Below are positions 1-7,195 of a stretch of DNA of 64,000 nt, in pieces. A program made the position numbers and the translations under genes. Location of the stretch: the NCBI GenBank assembly GCA_040902535.1, contig JBBDXD010000009.1:104292-168291 (forward strand), read 5' to 3'. The DNA is from Dehalococcoidia bacterium (GTDB lineage Bacteria > Chloroflexota > Dehalococcoidia > DSTF01 > JACRBR01). The notes beneath the pieces were generated by a model that ran no database searches, was not told the origin of the DNA, and worked only from the letters and a program-made list of their open reading frames with translations. Numbering within the stretch: position 1 is the stretch's first letter; every line of letters starts with the position of its first letter.

Positions 1-94
1 GGACCTCGTACTGCTTGCCGAGGATGTTGCCCAGGGTCCTGGCCTTGGCCGGTGATTCTACGATCACCAGGTTCTTTTCTTTTGCCTTTGCCAT
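1..94 (-). CDS. topA: DNA topoisomerase I, N-terminal fragment
   Basis: The first 31 codons of a gene that leaves the window at base 1. After a short lysine-rich leader the peptide reads NLVIVESPAKARTLGNILG, the Toprim-domain opening of type IA topoisomerase I, which relaxes negative supercoils. The ATG is at 94-92. The gene follows dprA on the same strand, a very common dprA-topA order in bacteria. Only the N-terminus is visible, so catalytic residues cannot be checked. Confidence 0.9.
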   Translation of the reverse strand, partial: MAKAKEKNLVIVESPAKARTLGNILGKQYEV

Positions 95-494
95 AATCTC
101 CTGCGCCCGCCAACGGGACGGCCCCGGAACGTTATACCGGAGCACTCTACCGGCACAACAGGTTCTTCGGTTCGGGACGGGTGGGTCTGAATACGGGCGA
201 CCTGGGAGACGAATCGCGCCTCAAGCCGGTTTGTTGGCTTCCACGCAGGGACCCGCCCGGCACTCCCACCCTAACAGAATTGTCAAGCGAGACAGCGTAA
301 CGGGCTGTCACGCCGGGGTCTTTAAATCTGTGAACCAATCGCGCCCACACGAGGCGCGGCGATGTTTGAGCGTTGCGCGGAATGGAGTAAGATCGGTTCG
401 AGGGTAGTGTTCGCGACGAGCGGCGGTGCCCCGACGGCCTTGGTGGCTGTGGGGAGTTCGGGGGTGCCGCATCTGCGGTGGGAGGGTAGCTATC
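95..494. other. intergenic stretch between topA and a possible small gene
   Basis: About 400 bases upstream of topA. Open frames exist here on both strands but their translations are low-complexity Arg/Ser/Pro-rich, as expected for GC-rich noncoding DNA. I see no convincing promoter for topA, no RNA gene and no repeat. topA may have its promoter here or be cotranscribed with dprA. Confidence 0.4.
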
Positions 495-707
495 CTGGCA
501 CAAGGTACGAAGGTCCGTCTCAAGGAAGAACTCTTCAGCTATAGCCGCCCGCATCTTCTCTTTCACGCACGCCAGGGTGATGTCGGCGTGGTCTCACCGC
601 CGTCCAAGCAGTCACCCGCCATGGCGAAGCTCTACACCATCGTGCACTTCGAGCAGTGCGGTCACGACCACCGCTTGCTCGATGATGAGCTTGAAGTCGT
701 GAAGTAG
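495..707 (+). CDS. possible small protein with a non-canonical start
   Basis: A 70-residue frame ending TAG at 705-707 has coding-like composition: third positions are G/C rich and the residue mix is balanced. It includes GTKVRLKEEL near the start, GDVGVVSPP in the middle and the acidic end LLDDELEVVK. No ATG/GTG/TTG sits where the protein-like part begins. A CTG at 495 lies 8 bases after GGGAGGG, a good ribosome-binding site. The only upstream ATG, at 426, would add Trp/Arg-rich residues that look untranslated. The sequence resembles small SH3-like barrel proteins, but I do not recognise a family. It is convergent with dprA, 4 bases away. Confidence 0.4.
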   Translation: MAQGTKVRLKEELFSYSRPHLLFHARQGDVGVVSPPSKQSPAMAKLYTIVHFEQCGHDHRLLDDELEVVK

Positions 708-711
708 CGAC

Positions 712-1824
712 TTACGCGCGCGGAGCCGCGACATCGCGCGTCTTGACGTAGTTCATGCGCCCCACCTGCCGCACCGCCCCCTTCAGCTCGAGCATGGCGA
801 GCGCGCTCGTGACCGCGGCTATCGGCAACCCGCATTGCCGTCTCACTTCATCGATGTGTACCGGTTCGGTGCCCAACACGCGGAGCAGCACCGCCTCGGT
901 ATCGTCGGCCGGAATGATCTCGGCCATCTCCATTTGGTGTGCGGCCATGGTCAGGTTCAGTTCCGCCAATATGTCCTGGACGTCGAGCGTGAGCTTGGCT
1001 TCGCCGTCCTGGATGAGCTTGTTGGTGCCACGTGAATTCGGCGAATACATGCTGCCGGGCACGGCGAACACTTCTCGGTTTTGCTCCAGCGCCTGCCGCG
1101 CCGTGATCAAGGCGCCGCTCTTCGTGTCGCCCTCCACGACAAGCACGCCCAGCGAGATGCCGCTGAGGATGCGGTTTCGGCGCGGGAAGAACTCGCTGCG
1201 GGGCTGCGTGCCGATCGCATAATCGCTGAGCATGGCCCCCTGCTCGACGATCTGCTCGGCGAGTTTCTTGTGCTCTGGCGGATACACCATGTCGAGTCCG
1301 CAGGCCAGCACGGCGACCGTGCGGCCGCCCGCTTCGAGCGCGCCGCGGTGCGCGATCGCGTCAACGCCGCGCGCCAGGCCGCTGACGACGGTCACCTGGT
1401 TCGCCGCGAGCCCGCGCGACATTTCTTCGGCGACCTGGCGGCCATAGACGCTGACGCGTCGCGTGCCCACTACCGCGACCGACCACTCGTCCGCCGGTGC
1501 CAGCGCCCCGCGGACGAAGAGCACAGGAGGGCGGTCGTACACCTCCTGTAGTTGGCGCGGATATCCCGCGTCGTGCCAGGTGATAGCGCCAACACCGTGC
1601 TTGTGCAGCAGTTCGAGTTCGTCGTCGGGATTTATGCTGTCACGCGCCGTCACCAGGGCAGAGACGGTGCCGGCGTCCAGGCCGGCGGCCTTCAGCTCGC
1701 CTGCGGAAGCCGTCCAGGCCTGCTCCAGGCGGCCGAAGTGCGCTTCGAGCTGCCCGACGCGCACCCGTCCGATACGGGACACGCGACTGAGCGCAATCCA
1801 GTACTTACGTTCTAGTTCGTCCAT
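712..1824 (-). CDS. dprA: DNA-processing protein DprA/Smf
   Basis: 370 residues. DprA binds incoming single-stranded DNA and loads RecA during transformation. The Rossmann-like domain carries VVGTRRVSVYG (about residue 118), GLARGVDAIAH (about 149) and FPRRNRILSG (about 214), all typical of the family. A helix-hairpin-helix-like N-terminus and a winged-helix C-terminus (after about 300) complete the usual architecture. The frame stays open upstream to 2031, but the extra residues are Arg/Ser-rich and antisense to the divergent lipoprotein. The ATG at 1824 matches family N-termini and has a -10-like GATACT 8 bases upstream, suggesting a leaderless mRNA. topA lies downstream on the same strand. 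Confidence 0.95.
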   Translation of the reverse strand: MDELERKYWIALSRVSRIGRVRVGQLEAHFGRLEQAWTASAGELKAAGLDAGTVSALVTARDSINPDDELELLHKHGVGAITWHDAGYPRQLQEVYDRPPVLFVRGALAPADEWSVAVVGTRRVSVYGRQVAEEMSRGLAANQVTVVSGLARGVDAIAHRGALEAGGRTVAVLACGLDMVYPPEHKKLAEQIVEQGAMLSDYAIGTQPRSEFFPRRNRILSGISLGVLVVEGDTKSGALITARQALEQNREVFAVPGSMYSPNSRGTNKLIQDGEAKLTLDVQDILAELNLTMAAHQMEMAEIIPADDTEAVLLRVLGTEPVHIDEVRRQCGLPIAAVTSALAMLELKGAVRQVGRMNYVKTRDVAAPRA

Positions 1825-1832
1825 GAGGCGCG

Positions 1833-1838
1833 AGTATC
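1833..1838 (-). promoter_or_regulatory. putative leaderless -10 element of dprA
   Basis: GATACT on the minus strand ends 8 bases before the dprA ATG. With normal -10 spacing, transcription would start at or next to the start codon. No clear -35 is visible. Confidence 0.4.
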
Positions 1839-1915
1839 GCAGAGTCCGCTGTGAAATGGAAGAGGGCGGTCGAAAGGAGTAGAATTGCGGGCTGCAGGGC
1901 GACCGAGGAGACACC

Positions 1916-2539
1916 ATGCGCGTCAACCTGCTTCTGTTCCTGCTGTGTTCAAGCTGTCTTCTGACATTCGCGGCTTGTCGCAGTGGCGACCCATCAACCG
2001 AGCCAACCCCGACTCGCGGCGGCCCGAACATCGGAGATTCCCTTCAGCCGCGAGGTAGTCCGCTGGCCTTTCGCTCGTGCGCGGAGGGGTGGGGCTGGCA
2101 GCGACCAAGCGTCGACGACCAGCGCCGGTATCTTGCGTCCCTGGGTGGCGAGTTCCATGAGTTCGCGTCCGACCCCGGAGCGCTCTTCGCCGGAGCGTAC
2201 ATCGCCACCGATCCTACGCGCAGCGAGAATGAGTGGCACTACGGACTTTTCTGGGCGCGAGTCCAGGACGTGGACAACGAACGCTACGCGTTGGCGCGTT
2301 CCGGACTGTGGGCCGCGACACCGAACACCGCCGGCTGCAATCGCCATATCGCCGCCATCTCGCTCGTGATCGATTACGACGTGCTGGAGATGCACTTCGA
2401 CGGCGAGATCGTGTGGTTTACGGCGCGCGCATCGCCGGGGCACTTCGAGTTCGTCGAGTACCTGCTGCCGGAAAGAAACACGGTCGGCTTCACGCTGTTG
2501 GCGGAGGACGGTACATGGCTGGATGCCTGCTGCAACTAA
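1916..2539 (+). CDS. putative secreted lipoprotein
   Basis: 207 residues. The N-terminus is a lipoprotein signal peptide: MR, a hydrophobic stretch, then LLTFAAC with a lipobox-like Cys at about residue 21. A polar Ser/Thr/Pro linker follows, then a Trp-rich globular part. A conserved-looking C-terminus ends in DACCN. The ATG is preceded by GAGGAG at proper distance, and TAGAAT at 1880-1885 could be its -10. It is divergent from dprA and convergent with the glycosyltransferase. I do not recognise the family; an outer-surface role is inferred only from the signal peptide. Confidence 0.75.
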   Translation: MRVNLLLFLLCSSCLLTFAACRSGDPSTEPTPTRGGPNIGDSLQPRGSPLAFRSCAEGWGWQRPSVDDQRRYLASLGGEFHEFASDPGALFAGAYIATDPTRSENEWHYGLFWARVQDVDNERYALARSGLWAATPNTAGCNRHIAAISLVIDYDVLEMHFDGEIVWFTARASPGHFEFVEYLLPERNTVGFTLLAEDGTWLDACCN

Positions 2540-2557
2540 GCCAAGTTCACCCAGAGA

Positions 2558-4117
2558 TCAGTTGTGGACCATGCCTGCGGCAGGTTGCGGCGTGAGCCGT
2601 CCGCTTGCCGTTGAGAGGCGATAGAGCCGCCAATCGCCCTGCGCTCGCAGCAGTTCGTAGCGGCGTGAGATGAACTCATCGAGCGCGTCGAAGGGCGCGT
2701 ACGCACCATCCGACGTCACCATGTACACCGGCGGTGACGCCTGAACGTCCCTGAGGATCTCGTCGCGGGCGCCGGGCATCACGTGCCCGAAGAACGAGGC
2801 GTAGTACCGCGTCGGGTTCGTCGCCCCCGATGCCGCGTAGACCCACGAAAGCTCTGACCACGTGAACAGCGTATTCCCCGCCCCGTCTTGCTCGATGTAG
2901 CGGGCGATGTCGGCGACGGTGATCGCCCTGCCGTCGAACTCGTAGATATACGCATCTTCGTCCATGTCGCCCCACCGATACGACGCAAACGTTTGGTAAT
3001 ACCAGTCGACATCGAGGTGCCGCCGGTTGCGAAGATCATCCCAGAACTGCGCGTACAGGATCGCCGCGACGAGCAGCCCCGTCACCACCAGCGCGATCCT
3101 TCCGAGGTCGTCGCGCTCCACGGGCAGCGGACTCGAAACGGCCAGCAGCACCGCGGCCGGCGCCACCTGCTGCAGATAATGCGGGAACGTAAACGGACTC
3201 GCCGTCGCGCCCGCAATGGCGAACGCAAACCAGAGCATCGGGAGGTGCGCTACGCCAACGTCGCCGCCGAGCCTCTGACGCCGCACGAGATACGCGCCGA
3301 CGATCAGCGCGGGAAGATAGCCCGCGACGCGCATGAGCGGCCCTTTATCGTCGCTGAGATCCCAGTAGACGTTTTGCGCGCCCGCCATCGCATATACGTA
3401 CTCGTCGAGCGCGCCGACCGCCGTGAACAACGCCAGGAGTAGCGCCTGAGGCGTCGCGACGCCGGCGCCGAACGCCACCAACGCCCGCAATGGCCGCTCC
3501 TGTGTCAGCCAGAGCATCGCCCCGACCGCCGCCGCATCGAACACGGCAACCTGCTTGTACGAGATAGCGAAGCTCATCATGACGCCGGCGGCGGCGTACC
3601 ACGAGACACGCCGCCCTTCACTTCGCCCGTCTGCGAGCACGAAGAGCAGCACGCCCAGCGTCGCCGGCAGGATCATGTACGTTTCGGTCAGCGCCAGGTT
3701 GCCTTCGAGGACCGGCGTGCACAGGACAAGCGCGAACGCCGCGCTGGCAATCAGCGATCGCCACGGCCCGTACAACCGCAGTGCGATCGCCATCACCGCC
3801 GCCTGCGTCATGATCACGACCATGGCCGTCGCGATGTGCAGAGGCATCACACCTGTCGTGCCGGATACGAGCTGGATCAACGCGTACGTCGCGAAGATCA
3901 ATGGCGGCTTGTTGTCCCATGCCTCTGCGTACAGCGTGCGGCCGTCGAGCATGTTCTGCGCGATGCCGGCGAAGATCCCCTCGTCGCCATACCAGCGCGG
4001 CTCGAAGAACGACGGATAGCGCAACGCGAACGCGAGGATCAGCGTCGCCGCGGCCAGCACGAAATATACGGCTGCGCCGCGCGGTGTCAGGCCAGCCAGC
4101 GGACCCTCTTGTTCCAT
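2558..4117 (-). CDS. GT-C family membrane glycosyltransferase (ArnT/PMT-like)
   Basis: 519 residues with about ten to twelve hydrophobic segments. After the first membrane helix, RWYGDEGIFAGIAQNM carries the Asp-Glu pair expected of the catalytic loop in GT-C polyprenyl-phosphate-sugar transferases. WDNKPPLIF, at about residue 67, is the second recurrent family motif. These enzymes move a sugar from a lipid carrier to lipid or protein on the outer face of the membrane. The C-terminal 150 residues form a soluble extracytoplasmic part. Donor and acceptor cannot be told from the sequence. TAAGAT ends 7 bases before the ATG (leaderless type). Confidence 0.8.
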   Translation of the reverse strand: MEQEGPLAGLTPRGAAVYFVLAAATLILAFALRYPSFFEPRWYGDEGIFAGIAQNMLDGRTLYAEAWDNKPPLIFATYALIQLVSGTTGVMPLHIATAMVVIMTQAAVMAIALRLYGPWRSLIASAAFALVLCTPVLEGNLALTETYMILPATLGVLLFVLADGRSEGRRVSWYAAAGVMMSFAISYKQVAVFDAAAVGAMLWLTQERPLRALVAFGAGVATPQALLLALFTAVGALDEYVYAMAGAQNVYWDLSDDKGPLMRVAGYLPALIVGAYLVRRQRLGGDVGVAHLPMLWFAFAIAGATASPFTFPHYLQQVAPAAVLLAVSSPLPVERDDLGRIALVVTGLLVAAILYAQFWDDLRNRRHLDVDWYYQTFASYRWGDMDEDAYIYEFDGRAITVADIARYIEQDGAGNTLFTWSELSWVYAASGATNPTRYYASFFGHVMPGARDEILRDVQASPPVYMVTSDGAYAPFDALDEFISRRYELLRAQGDWRLYRLSTASGRLTPQPAAGMVHN

Positions 4118-4124
4118 GCGTCCG

Positions 4125-4130
4125 ATCTTA
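4125..4130 (-). promoter_or_regulatory. putative leaderless -10 element of the GT-C gene
   Basis: TAAGAT on the minus strand, 7 bases before the ATG at 4117. No strong -35. Confidence 0.4.
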
Positions 4131-4172
4131 CGGAAGAACGCGGGTTCGGGCTTGTCGTCCCGGGCGCGGGAC

Positions 4173-5420
4173 CTACGGAGCCGTAACAGGGTTGCTGGAC
4201 TCGACGCGCTTCGTGGCTCGGACCTTCTTGATCCTGCGGCCGAGCACGCTCAGCACGCGGAGCGTGAGCCCGTCGACCCGGACCTCGTCGCCCGCGGAGG
4301 GCACCTTCCCGAGATGGTGATACACGAAGCCGCCGACGGTATCGTAGTCCTCGTCATCATCGGGCTCGAAGCCGAATAACTCTCGTAACGCGTCTATGCT
4401 CACGCGCGCGTCCAGAATGGCTTCTGTGTCGGTGACCCGTTCTATGGGCGCTTCCTCGCGGTCGTACTCGTCCTGGATCTCGCCGACGATCTCTTCGAGC
4501 AAGTCTTCGATCGTGACGAGCCCCGCCGTGCCGCCGTACTCGTCGACGACAACGGCGATGTGGACCTTGCTCTGCCGCAACTCGCCGAGCAGTTCGCCGA
4601 CACGCTTGGACTCCGGAATGAAGTACGGGGGACGGGCGATCTCCTTCAGCGAGGGCTTGCGCCCCTCCGTCAGGCAGCGCAACAAGTCCTTGGCGTAGAT
4701 GATGCCGACAACGTTGTCGATCGTCTCGTCGTACAGTGGAATGCGGCTGAAGCCCTTCGCGACGATCACACGCAACGCGTCGTCGATCGTCTGGTCGAGA
4801 TCGAGACCGACGACGTCGATACGGGGCGCCATGATCTCCCGCACCGTCGTCTCTTCCATATCGATGATCCCCTGGATCATCTGGCGTTCTTCCTCTTCAA
4901 TCTCGTCGTCGCCGGTATCGATCTCGGCGAGCCGCAGGATCTCTTCGGTCTCGTGCTCCTCGTCGTCCTCGTCGTTCCCACCGACAACAGTGCGCAAGCT
5001 GCGATCGATCGCCCAGGCGATCGGGCCGAACACGGTCCGAAAGACGTTGATCACAGGCACGAAGCGAATGCCCCACGGCTCCGGGTCCTGCGCGACGATC
5101 AATCGCGGCAACCCATCAAGCAACGCGAGGATTAAGACGCCGACGGTTGCGACGAGCGCGAAGACGCCCCACGAGTGTTCGGTCTCTCGGGAAACAAGGA
5201 AGATCGCCAATCCCGTCGCGACGACGACTGCGAGGTTCCGTACGAATGCGAGCACTGCCAGCACGGACGCGCGCTCATCGACGAAGTTGTGCAAGCGTTC
5301 GGCGCGACGCACGCCCCTCCCGGCCATGGACTTCAGGCGCGCGCGGCTCACGGCGGCGACGCAGGCTTCCGCGGCCGCCACGATGACGAGCAACGCCAGT
5401 GCAAGTGTCAGGAAGATCAC
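4173..5420 (-). CDS. CNNM/CorC-type transmembrane protein with CBS pair
   Basis: 415 residues. The N-terminal half is a DUF21-type membrane domain with about four hydrophobic helices. A regulatory pair of CBS domains follows (about 200-330), beginning at REIMAPRIDVVGLD and containing VVDEYGGTAGLVTIEDL. The end is a CorC/HlyC transporter-associated domain (about 345-410). Family members are linked to Mg2+ or Co2+ export or homeostasis and were named hemolysin C historically. The start is GTG at 5420, 10 bases after the glmU stop on the same strand, so the two may be cotranscribed. Confidence 0.88.
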   Translation of the reverse strand: MIFLTLALALLVIVAAAEACVAAVSRARLKSMAGRGVRRAERLHNFVDERASVLAVLAFVRNLAVVVATGLAIFLVSRETEHSWGVFALVATVGVLILALLDGLPRLIVAQDPEPWGIRFVPVINVFRTVFGPIAWAIDRSLRTVVGGNDEDDEEHETEEILRLAEIDTGDDEIEEEERQMIQGIIDMEETTVREIMAPRIDVVGLDLDQTIDDALRVIVAKGFSRIPLYDETIDNVVGIIYAKDLLRCLTEGRKPSLKEIARPPYFIPESKRVGELLGELRQSKVHIAVVVDEYGGTAGLVTIEDLLEEIVGEIQDEYDREEAPIERVTDTEAILDARVSIDALRELFGFEPDDDEDYDTVGGFVYHHLGKVPSAGDEVRVDGLTLRVLSVLGRRIKKVRATKRVESSNPVTAP

Positions 5421-5430
5421 GCCCAGGGTA

Positions 5431-6807
5431 CTATCGCTGTCCAGAGTCGGACTCCTCCTGTTCCTGGCCGATCGCGCGAATCCTCGCGGGCGCGCCGATG
5501 GCCATCATGCCGTCCGGCACGTCGCGAGTCACCACGGATCCCGCGCTCGTGCGCGCGCCCTTCCCAATGCGCACCGGCGCCACAAGCATCGTATCGCTGC
5601 CGATGAATGCGCCGTCGCCGATGATCGTGCGGTGCTTGCGCTCACCGTCGTAGTTGGCGGTGATTGTGCCTGCACCGATGTTCACGTCGTCGCCGACCTC
5701 CGCATCGCCGATGTAACTGTGATGCCCCATCTTTGTGCGCTTGCCGAGGCGTGTATGCTTGACTTCGGCGTAGTTGCCGACGTGCGCATCCTCACAGATG
5801 TGCGATCCCGGCCGGAGATGACTGTACGGTCCCACGTCGACGTGTCTCTCGAGCGTTGACTCTTCGATCATAGACTCGCGGACCGTGCAGTCATCGCCGA
5901 TCACGGAATCTCGCACATGAGCGCCGGGGCCAAGGACGCAGTCTGTTCCCACCGCCGTCTGTCCGACGATATGCGTGTTCGCTCCGAGGACCGTGTCGGC
6001 GCCGATCGTCACCCCCGCATCGATAAACGTCGAAGGCGGGTCGAGGAGCGTGACACCCGCAAGCATGTGCGTGCGGCGGATGCGGCCGCGGAGCGTCGCC
6101 TCCGCTTCGGCGAGTTGCACGCGGTCGTTGATGCCGCGCACCTCCGCCGGGTCGTCAGCGATGACGGCGATGCCAGCATTGCCTTCGGCGTGCGCCATCG
6201 AGGCAAGCGCGGTCAGATAGCGCTCACCGTTCGGCGCGGCGGTGATGCGACTCAAGTGCGACCACAGCCAATCCGCGCGGACGGCGTACTGACCGGAGTT
6301 GATGAACCGCGGTTCATCGCGGTCCACACCTTCGACGGCCTTCGTCTCGATGACGCTGACGATGCGGTCGCCGGCCATCTCGAGGACGCCGTACTGCTCG
6401 ACCGGCACCTGGGCAGTGAGTAGCGCGAGATCCGCGTCGGCGAGCGCGCCGAGAAGGCGACGCAGCGTCTCCGGCAGCACCAGCGGTACGTCGCCGTTCA
6501 TGATCAGCACGCTCTCGGCCGCGCCGGCGGCGTCACGTGCTGATTCAACCGCGTGACCGGTGCCGAGAGCTTCGCCCTGCACGGCGAACCGCACGTCATC
6601 GCCCGCCGCGGCACGCACGACATCGGCTTCGGCGCCGGCCCCCACAACGACGACCACATCCTGGACGCCCGCCGCACGCGCCGCATCTACGACGTGGCGC
6701 ACCACGGGGCGTCCCGCCAGCGGATGCGCGACCTTCGGGAGACGCGAGCGCATGCGCGTGCCGTGTCCGGCGGCAAGCACGATCGCCAGCTGCGGCGATG
6801 CCGTCAT
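5431..6807 (-). CDS. glmU: bifunctional UDP-GlcNAc pyrophosphorylase / glucosamine-1-P acetyltransferase
   Basis: 458 residues, the normal length. The N-terminal uridyltransferase domain starts with LAAGHGTRMRSRLPKVAHPL, the nucleotide-binding signature. The C-terminal half is a left-handed beta-helix of hexapeptide repeats, with the acetyltransferase region GNYAEVKHTRLG and NYDGERKHRT. The enzyme makes UDP-GlcNAc for peptidoglycan and other cell-wall precursors in the cytoplasm. Downstream lies the CNNM/CBS gene; upstream is the long gap before divergent alaS. Confidence 0.97.
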   Translation of the reverse strand: MTASPQLAIVLAAGHGTRMRSRLPKVAHPLAGRPVVRHVVDAARAAGVQDVVVVVGAGAEADVVRAAAGDDVRFAVQGEALGTGHAVESARDAAGAAESVLIMNGDVPLVLPETLRRLLGALADADLALLTAQVPVEQYGVLEMAGDRIVSVIETKAVEGVDRDEPRFINSGQYAVRADWLWSHLSRITAAPNGERYLTALASMAHAEGNAGIAVIADDPAEVRGINDRVQLAEAEATLRGRIRRTHMLAGVTLLDPPSTFIDAGVTIGADTVLGANTHIVGQTAVGTDCVLGPGAHVRDSVIGDDCTVRESMIEESTLERHVDVGPYSHLRPGSHICEDAHVGNYAEVKHTRLGKRTKMGHHSYIGDAEVGDDVNIGAGTITANYDGERKHRTIIGDGAFIGSDTMLVAPVRIGKGARTSAGSVVTRDVPDGMMAIGAPARIRAIGQEQEESDSGQR

Positions 6808-7195
6808 CGCCGCGCCTGCGCAGACGCGCGCGTCAGACGGGCCACGACGCTATTCCGCTTCAATGGGTGAGTTGAGGACTGGGGAGGTTCGTCTGAGTTT
6901 GTAATCAATCCGGGGTCTGCCGCCCGCTGCCCCACCGGCGCAGCTTCATGGGCGAATCTCGACCGTACGCGGATCGTAGCGACGAGCGCTCGAAGGTGTC
7001 AAGGCACTGGGAAGCGGATACCGGGGCCGTGAATCAAGATTCAGTTGACAACCGAAGACAGGGTGATCACAAATCGGCGGAGGATGGCGACTTCGACGGC
7101 TCTAACCGGTGCAGAGTGCGCGCCCCGCAATGTGGCCCCGAGTTAGCCGCTGTCACGAAGCGTCGGTGCGGACCCCTTCCGCTACAATTCCGCCG
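6808..7195. other. divergent intergenic region between glmU and alaS
   Basis: A 388-base gap between two divergent genes. It ends in a -10 hexamer for alaS. I looked for a T-box leader or other structured leader before alaS and found neither a T-box core nor a terminator hairpin. The frames here translate to low-complexity residues. A moderately AT-rich patch (about 7030-7075) could hold the glmU promoter but gives no clear hexamers. Confidence 0.4.
7183..7188 (+). promoter_or_regulatory. leaderless -10 element of alaS
   Basis: TACAAT ends 7 bases before the alaS ATG at 7196. The transcript would begin at or next to the start codon, and no Shine-Dalgarno sequence is present. Confidence 0.55.

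Noticed and set aside
6808..7195. T-box or other riboswitch leader for alaS
   Set aside because: No T-box core or terminator, and the -10 sits seven bases before the ATG, leaving no room for a leader.
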